Below are positions 59,535-64,000 of a stretch of 64,000 nt of DNA, piece by piece. How positions within the stretch are numbered: position 1 is the first letter of the stretch; each line of letters begins with the position of its first letter. Under the pieces are notes generated by a model. That model ran no database searches. It saw nothing but the letters and a program-made list of their open reading frames with translations, and was not told where the DNA came from. Origin of the DNA: a candidate division FCPU426 bacterium (GTDB taxonomy: Bacteria > Oederibacteriota > Muellerivitia > Muellerivitales > Muellerivitaceae); the NCBI GenBank assembly GCA_027452205.1, contig DAIDGV010000003.1, positions 62,001 to 126,000 on the forward strand. Direction: 5' to 3'. Position numbers and translations under genes: made by a program.

Positions 59535-59551
59535 ATAAAAACGATAAACAA
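59523..59551 (-). promoter_or_regulatory. Possible xer promoter embedded in the dif-like site
   Basis: Read on the - strand: TTGTTT (plus 59551-59546), 17-base spacer, perfect TATAAT (59528-59523). The -10 lies in the right dif arm and centre. Only nine bases separate it from the ATG at 59513, so transcripts would begin within a few bases of the start codon, a leaderless mRNA. This explains the missing ribosome-binding site but is inferred. Confidence 0.5.
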
Positions 59552-59557
59552 GTATGT

Positions 59558-59926
59558 TTAAACCTTGCGAACCCCGGCATGAACTTCGCAATGGCAATTT
59601 TGACAAAGCAAAATGCACTTATCTAATTCTTTTTGGATAGCTTCCCACTTTCTCGAGTGATTACCGGCAAAATTAAACGACTTTATCTGCGGGTCAAGAT
59701 GATGAAAGGTTAAAGCACGATTACAACGCGCATAGCCACAAAGCTGACAACGCCCGCCTTTATATTCGATCATCTTGTCTTTCCTTGAGAAGCGACCGTG
59801 ATTTGCGTGACAGGAATTACATTTTTTCTTGTTGTGACTACCTACAGACCGGCCATTTTCATATATGTATTTGTATTTCTTTCCGCAAACCGTACAAACG
59901 CAGTCCAATTCTTTTCTTTTGCCCAT
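59558..59926 (-). CDS. Small HNH nuclease-like zinc protein
   Basis: A 122-residue protein with four Cys pairs: CTVCGKKY near the start, KCNSCHAN, then RCQLCGYARC and a C-terminal CILLCQNCHCEVHAG. The HNH core is readable as TFHHLDPQ (about 74-81) followed by LLCQNCHCEVH. This is the layout of small HNH endonucleases, often borne by phages and mobile elements, although chromosomal relatives exist. GAGAGGAG precedes the ATG at a good distance. It lies immediately upstream of the xer gene and dif-like site, and the region is AT-rich. Whether it is functionally linked to Xer is unknown. Confidence 0.8.
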   Translation of the reverse strand: MGKRKELDCVCTVCGKKYKYIYENGRSVGSHNKKKCNSCHANHGRFSRKDKMIEYKGGRCQLCGYARCNRALTFHHLDPQIKSFNFAGNHSRKWEAIQKELDKCILLCQNCHCEVHAGVRKV

Positions 59927-60067
59927 GCTTTACTCCTCTCAAAATTTTCGTTTCAGGCGATATTAAAGACGAAAAAAATGCCGAATTTGCATTTAAACGC
60001 GTTTTTTTGAGACGATTTTGGAAGGCCATCGGTCCATTGCACTATCTGGAAAATGGCCTATTTGGAC

Positions 60068-60802
60068 CTAACTTGCTAAAAACTCTTCGAGCAACTTTTG
60101 GAACTTTTCTGGAGCTTCGATCGGCACCAAATGTCCAACTTTGTCTATCAAGACCAACTGGCTGCCTGGGATAGCTTCGTGCATGGCCACGGACTCGTTA
60201 GTTGGTATCAAGGCATCCTCTTTACCCGCTACGATGATCGTTGGGGCCTGAATGCCCGCCAGGATGCTCGTTTGGTTGTCCCTGTTGGCCATAGCCCTCT
60301 GGGCCAAAGCCACGCCTGCGGGCGAAGCTTGAAAAATCCACTTGGATACTTGGCCGCTAACATCTGGTTTATCAGCTAAAGTTGTCTTACCTAAGAGACC
60401 CGGGATCATGGCCTCGGGCAGATGGCCAATGCCGGCTTTCTCGACGAACTCAGCCATATTCAGCCGATTCTGACGACCTTCGGCTTTGTCCGCGCCCGCG
60501 CGGGTCGAAATAAGCACCAGTTTTTCAACCCGGTTCGGGAATTGTCTTAAGAACTCAAAAGCCCAATAACCGCCCATGGAAATGCCACCCAGAACAATGG
60601 GTTTTGCGCCAAATTGTTGGACTAAATGCTGATTCAAGTCTTTGGCGGCTTGAGCCAAAGTGTAGCCCGAAGGCTTTGCTGCGGTACCGCCAAAACCTGG
60701 AAAATCAGGTGTTACGACCTGATAGCCCTTAATGGCCTTCAACTGACCCCAAAACAACCTCGATAAAGGGAACGGATGCAACAAAACGATCGTTTTTTCC
60801 AC
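60068..60802 (-). CDS. Alpha/beta-hydrolase
   Basis: A 244-residue serine hydrolase of the alpha/beta fold. The oxyanion segment LLHPFPLSRLFW, the nucleophile elbow GGISMGGYWAF (Ser), the acid in GKEDALIPT (Asp) and the catalytic His in DKVGHLVPIEAPEKF form a complete triad. It looks like the esterase/BioH/meta-cleavage-hydrolase group; the substrate is unknown. The GTG at 60802 is preferred because AAGGAG is then six bases upstream; the TTG one codon earlier is possible. An ACTTTAA inverted repeat lies about 50-65 bases upstream. Confidence 0.88.
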   Translation of the reverse strand: MEKTIVLLHPFPLSRLFWGQLKAIKGYQVVTPDFPGFGGTAAKPSGYTLAQAAKDLNQHLVQQFGAKPIVLGGISMGGYWAFEFLRQFPNRVEKLVLISTRAGADKAEGRQNRLNMAEFVEKAGIGHLPEAMIPGLLGKTTLADKPDVSGQVSKWIFQASPAGVALAQRAMANRDNQTSILAGIQAPTIIVAGKEDALIPTNESVAMHEAIPGSQLVLIDKVGHLVPIEAPEKFQKLLEEFLAS

Positions 60803-60849
60803 CAAAAACTCCTTAAAAACTTAGTTTTATTTGATTCTGAACAAGTGAA

Positions 60850-60867
60850 ACTTTAATAACTTAAAGT
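60850..60867. repeat. ACTTTAA inverted repeat upstream of the hydrolase
   Basis: ACTTTAA (60850-60856), four-base spacer TAAC, TTAAAGT (60861-60867): a perfect 7-bp inverted repeat with operator-like spacing between the dehydrogenase stop and the hydrolase start. The half-site is the same as the direct repeat before the aminotransferase at 57964. Confidence 0.5.
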
Positions 60868-60873
60868 GAACGA

Positions 60874-61830
60874 TTATGGGGTAACAGGGGTCTTTGGGCG
60901 ACGACCACGAAGGGCCAATTCTAGATTTTGGGCTGCCAGGACCGCCATCTGGGTGCGGGTTCCAATGGTGGCACTGCCGATGTGCGGTAAAAGGGTGCAA
61001 TTGGGCAGGCTTAATAGGCCCGAGTCGATCTTCGGCTCGAACTCATAAACGTCCAAACCAGCGCTGGCGATCTGTCTATTTTTAAGGGCTCGAACGAGGT
61101 CCGCTTCGCAATGAATGGCACCCCGGGCAGCATTCACAAAGACCGCCGTCGGCTTCATCTTGGCGAATTCCCTGCTGGTAAATCGAAGCTTCGTCTCGGG
61201 AGTTAAAGGGCTATTGACGCTCAAATAATCGGAGTTCTTCAGCAAAGTCTCAAATGAAACATAGCGAGCATTGTAATGTTTCTCCACCTTCGCGCTTTCC
61301 CGATGTCGCTGGTGGTAAATGACCGGCATATCCCAACCCTTACCCCGACGGGCAACAGCCTTGCCAATGCGACCAAAGCCATAAATGCCCAGGGTCTTGC
61401 CGACGAGATCCTGACCCAAAAGCATCAGTGCTCCCCCACCCTTAAACTGGCCCCTCCGGATCATTTTCTCTCCCTCGGGTAAGCGACGGGCACAGGAAAG
61501 TAGCAGAGCCCAAGCGATATCAGCGGTAGCTTCGGTCAATACATCCGGGGTGTTGGTCACCCATATCTTCCGCTCTTTTGCGGCTTTAAGGTCAATGTTA
61601 TTGAATCCAACGGCAAAATTGGCCACACATTCAAGTAACGGGGCCGCGGCTAGGACTTGGGCGCTGATGGGGTCGGCTAAGGTACATAAGATGCCGTGGA
61701 AGGGTTTAACTTTAGCTACGAGCTGGGCTTCAGTCAGTTGGGTCTTGTTATAAGTGACATGGAAATGCTTGGAAAGAAGCTGATAAGCAGCCTCAGGAAG
61801 CCGATTGGTGATTAAAACTTGTTTCTTCAT
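60874..61830 (-). CDS. D-isomer-specific 2-hydroxyacid dehydrogenase
   Basis: A 318-residue NAD(P)-dependent dehydrogenase reducing a 2-oxoacid such as glyoxylate or hydroxypyruvate. The nucleotide motif is GIYGFGRIGKAVARRGKGW, the catalytic Arg is in NAARGAIHCE, the Glu in VYEFEPKIDSGL and the His in LLPHIGSAT. The family includes glyoxylate/hydroxypyruvate reductases and phosphoglycerate dehydrogenases; there is no ACT domain, so SerA is unlikely. AAAGG precedes the ATG; the gene is six bases from the exported protein upstream. Confidence 0.92.
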   Translation of the reverse strand: MKKQVLITNRLPEAAYQLLSKHFHVTYNKTQLTEAQLVAKVKPFHGILCTLADPISAQVLAAAPLLECVANFAVGFNNIDLKAAKERKIWVTNTPDVLTEATADIAWALLLSCARRLPEGEKMIRRGQFKGGGALMLLGQDLVGKTLGIYGFGRIGKAVARRGKGWDMPVIYHQRHRESAKVEKHYNARYVSFETLLKNSDYLSVNSPLTPETKLRFTSREFAKMKPTAVFVNAARGAIHCEADLVRALKNRQIASAGLDVYEFEPKIDSGLLSLPNCTLLPHIGSATIGTRTQMAVLAAQNLELALRGRRPKTPVTP

Positions 61831-61836
61831 CGACCT

Positions 61837-62457
61837 TTACTGGGCCGCTTCAGGAGTAATGGTTCCAGTGGGAGTCGCCGTGACCGGCGGATTGATTAGG
61901 TCATTCGCCCGTTGCCATAAGCTGGGGCCCGGGGTGGCGGTAGGCGTATCGCTGGGGGTTGGCGTGGGTGAAACACGGCCATCGAGCAACATCTTTTGTT
62001 CATGGCCGCCCTTCTTAATGGTATCGATAGCGTCCACTTCCAGGGCAAAATCGGCCTTTTTCAGGTTATAAAAACGACCGTAAACAATGATCTCGTCACC
62101 TTTGGCCAATTGCTTAAGCTCGTCCAGATCGCCGGTTTGGTTGTGGAACATCAGAACTGGGAAGGTGTAGTGGTAGTTATCCATTTCACGAACGCAGAAT
62201 TGGAGAAGGTTATATTTGTCCGAATCGAATCCGGCCAAGCGAAGGCGTTCTTTGTATGCGTAGGGATCCAGCCACTTGATGGACTCGAATTTGGCCTCAA
62301 ATTGGATCGCACGACCATTATTGATCTCATAATAATGAGTTCGAAGGAAGTCTAAGTCGATAATTTCATAGTTTTGAAAGTAGTAATCTCCTGCTTTTTG
62401 GGCGTGGGCAAGAGGGCTAATGAGAAGGAAAAGGGCCAAAAAATAAAGCTTTTTCAA
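61837..62457 (-). CDS. Exported OB-like protein with Pro/Thr tail
   Basis: A 206-residue exported protein of unknown function. The signal peptide is KKLYFLALFLLISPLAHA. The mature part has beta-strands reading like an OB-fold (RAIQFEAKFESIKWLD, then FPVLMFHNQ and KGDEIIVYGRFYNLKKADFALEVDAI, quoted in pieces), followed by a long Pro/Thr tail (PTPTPSDTPTATPGP). The TTG at 62457 is chosen because GAGGAG lies just upstream and the signal peptide begins there; the frame is open to 62700, but nothing in that extension looks like a protein. OB-like exported proteins may bind small ligands or sugars. Six bases from the dehydrogenase gene. Confidence 0.72.
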   Translation of the reverse strand: MKKLYFLALFLLISPLAHAQKAGDYYFQNYEIIDLDFLRTHYYEINNGRAIQFEAKFESIKWLDPYAYKERLRLAGFDSDKYNLLQFCVREMDNYHYTFPVLMFHNQTGDLDELKQLAKGDEIIVYGRFYNLKKADFALEVDAIDTIKKGGHEQKMLLDGRVSPTPTPSDTPTATPGPSLWQRANDLINPPVTATPTGTITPEAAQ

Positions 62458-62554
62458 GGAAGCTCCTCGCCAAGCGGGTGGTAAGAGACGGCCATTATAG
62501 CCGTCCACTCGGGCAAGGCAAACGCTTTTTGCCCTAGGCGAGGCAAGACCTAAT

Positions 62555-62587
62555 AAAAAAAGGCCCCCGCCCCAAGGACGAGAGCCT
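62555..62587 (-). terminator. Rho-independent terminator of the membrane propeller gene
   Basis: On the - strand a stem AGGCTC...GGGCCT with an inner CGTCC/GGGCG stem and a TTG loop is followed by seven T. It lies about 28 bases after the stop of the gene ending at 62615. Confidence 0.75.
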
Positions 62588-62614
62588 ATTAAATGGCGAC
62601 TTATGCTGGGTTGG

Positions 62615-64000
62615 TTAACGTAAAACTGCCACCCAAACCCCCGAATCGATCGAGGGATACCAAAGACCCTCACTTCCCACAAAAGCGATCTTGATGCCAT
62701 CCGGCGAGGTGGCAGGTGAATGAACGTTGATCTGCGACGGGACCAAGTTCTCCGAAATGCGAAGATTGGCGTTCAAAACAACAATCCCGTTGGTCTGACT
62801 TCTAAAACCTAACTGTAGTCCACTGCGCTCGAAAACGATCTTTTGCCCGTCGGCGAGCCAAGAGATCTGGGTCAATTGATCATTGGTCTTATAAAGCTCA
62901 TCCCGTTTGCTGCCATCCATCAACATGGTCCAAAGGGTGGTTTTGCCGCCTTTTTGACCAACACACAAATAACGAAAGTTATCCGGCGAAGGAATGACCT
63001 CGACCAAGGGATCGGTCTCGATCAATTCATCGATGGCCTTGTTCTCCACTTCATTCAAGATCGGTTCAGCGGTCTTCGCGCCTGGCGATAATAGGTAAGG
63101 AGTAGGATGGATGCCATCCACAAAAACGACTTGGTTTCCCTTCCAAACGGGGGACAAAATGGGTGTTGTCGAAGTATAGATCACTTTTATCTTCACGATT
63201 CCGGCGGTCCAGGCATCGAGAGAATAACCTTTATTGTCTTTGGTGACGAACAAGAAGGGTTGGCCAAAACTCATCCGAGTCACACCTTCATTGAGGGGCT
63301 CTACGCCACTTTTGACCACCACCGTTTGTGACCCACTTGTAGCGTCCACCTTCACTAATTGACGGTCAGCTCCTTTTAAGGCATCGATCAGGACCGCTTG
63401 GCTATCCGGCGTAAAAACGATATGGAAAGGGCCTTCAAGATCGCCCAATTTAATGGTGACCGGCGCTTTTTCTTCTGGACCGACGAACTGCAAGGCCCAC
63501 TTTTGGTCCCGTTTCTGGGCGAAAACGATCTTGTCACCATTGGGCGCGTAGGTTAGGTCGGTTATCTCACCCCTCAGGCCTTTGACCACGACAGTTGTGT
63601 CCAATGGTTCAGTCTGGGGTTTGAAAACATCCATCAAGTAATAACCCACAGCTCCCAACAAGGCGACCGCCGCGATCATCAAAAGATGCTTAAGCCAGTT
63701 CAACCTTTGGGCCACTGTGCCTTCGTAGGTCAGGCTATAGATGCCAGCAAACACACTTAAAAAGGCCATGATCAAACTGGGGATGATCATTTGATAGGCC
63801 GACCAAAGGATGAAAGAAAGTCCAGCCAATACAAAGGATGTCATGGCGATACGAAGCGAGGCCAAAGCTGGCAAACGATGCTTGAAATATTCGATCTGAT
63901 ACCAGAGCAGGTAAAAAAGAAAACAGGTAATAAAAAGAGCCAATCCCAGCATCCCTAAGGGCGGTACCACATTGAGGCCGAATAAAATGGCATACAGTCC
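62615..64000 (-). CDS. Membrane-anchored TolB-like beta-propeller protein (5' end outside window)
   Basis: At least 461 residues; the frame continues past the right window edge through another hydrophobic stretch (GLYAILFGLNVVPPLG), so the start is not in view. The N-terminal part has about four membrane segments (to about residue 130), then a periplasmic propeller of PD40-type repeats (APNGDKIVFAQKRDQKWALQF, TPDSQAVLIDALKGADRQLV, SPDNFRYLCVGQKGGKTTLW, SPDGIKIAFVGSEGLWYPS). It resembles the propeller lipoproteins at 23.5-25.8 kb in its repeat unit but is anchored by several helices. Probable periplasmic protein-interaction platform; precise role unknown. Ends at a terminator near 62555. Confidence 0.8.
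   Translation of the reverse strand, partial: GLYAILFGLNVVPPLGMLGLALFITCFLFYLLWYQIEYFKHRLPALASLRIAMTSFVLAGLSFILWSAYQMIIPSLIMAFLSVFAGIYSLTYEGTVAQRLNWLKHLLMIAAVALLGAVGYYLMDVFKPQTEPLDTTVVVKGLRGEITDLTYAPNGDKIVFAQKRDQKWALQFVGPEEKAPVTIKLGDLEGPFHIVFTPDSQAVLIDALKGADRQLVKVDATSGSQTVVVKSGVEPLNEGVTRMSFGQPFLFVTKDNKGYSLDAWTAGIVKIKVIYTSTTPILSPVWKGNQVVFVDGIHPTPYLLSPGAKTAEPILNEVENKAIDELIETDPLVEVIPSPDNFRYLCVGQKGGKTTLWTMLMDGSKRDELYKTNDQLTQISWLADGQKIVFERSGLQLGFRSQTNGIVVLNANLRISENLVPSQINVHSPATSPDGIKIAFVGSEGLWYPSIDSGVWVAVLR

Noticed and set aside
59502-59539. The 38-base inverted repeat as a transcription terminator
   Set aside because: The stem is nearly all A and T, there is no T-run after it, and it lies at the start rather than the end of a gene. 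The 11-6-11 dif layout explains it better.
57964-60067. The xer/HNH region as a complete integrated mobile element
   Set aside because: I found no second att or dif-like copy, no replication or mobilisation genes and no tRNA target, so the element boundaries cannot be supported.

Overview
The window looks like a stretch of chromosome from an uncultured, diderm (Gram-negative-type) bacterium. The diderm call rests on an ExbB-ExbD-TonB set beside an outer-membrane beta-barrel protein, several lipoproteins with lipobox-like signals, and signal-peptide proteins with long periplasmic repeats. Promoters that can be read are ordinary sigma-70 type (TTGACA/TTGAAC/TTGCAA/TTGGAA, 17-bp spacer, TATAAT-like), and tRNA genes encode their CCA ends. 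The mix of genes is not diagnostic of a well-known phylum. A poorly cultured, Elusimicrobia-like or other candidate-phylum lineage would fit, but this is a guess. No rRNA, CRISPR array, prophage or insertion sequence was seen.

Layout. 1-4.8 kb (leftward): a stressosome-type module, rsbR-rsbS-rsbT-rsbX, followed directly by a histidine kinase whose N-terminus resembles the RsbT-binding domain of RsbU, and then by three receiver-only response regulators, the last cut by the window edge. 5.1-8.2 kb: small accessory genes (exported proteins, a RibD-C/DHFR-like reductase, a thioredoxin-fold protein). 8.3-10.9 kb: a large PAS-GAF-PAS-GGDEF-EAL protein. 10.9-13.6 kb (leftward): rnr and smpB, the RNase R/trans-translation pair. 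13.7-23.5 kb (rightward): tRNA-Leu, an M16 protease, yggT, yqeK, argS, a TPR lipoprotein, tadB- and tadC-like genes, a DUF192 protein and glyA. 23.5-26.7 kb (leftward): two beta-propeller lipoproteins and a membrane PAS protein.

26.8-56.8 kb: 27 protein genes and three tRNAs, all on the + strand. They include an aromatic amino acid operon (pheA-hisC-tyrA-aroA-cmk) with a separate DAHP synthase gene, msrB, a GT-C-like membrane protein translationally coupled to a very large six-hairpin glycosidase-like protein, rpsA, a Ton module (990-residue TPR protein, barrel, exbB, exbD, tonB), a FabD-like protein lacking its catalytic residues, der-plsY-gpsA-HU-merR, two tRNA-Pro, acylphosphatase, a sigma-70 factor, apt, tRNA-Arg and a YfgM-like protein. 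56.8-64 kb: all seven genes are on the - strand.

The strand switch at 56.8 kb lies beside a tyrosine recombinase whose start region contains a 28-bp dif-like site (11-bp inverted arms, 6-bp centre) at 59507-59534. Together these suggest that the replication terminus of this chromosome lies at about 57-60 kb. The most interesting signals are this self-overlapping xer/dif locus, the stressosome wired to a two-component output, the apparently plugless Ton-linked barrel with its giant TPR partner, and the FabD pseudoenzyme.
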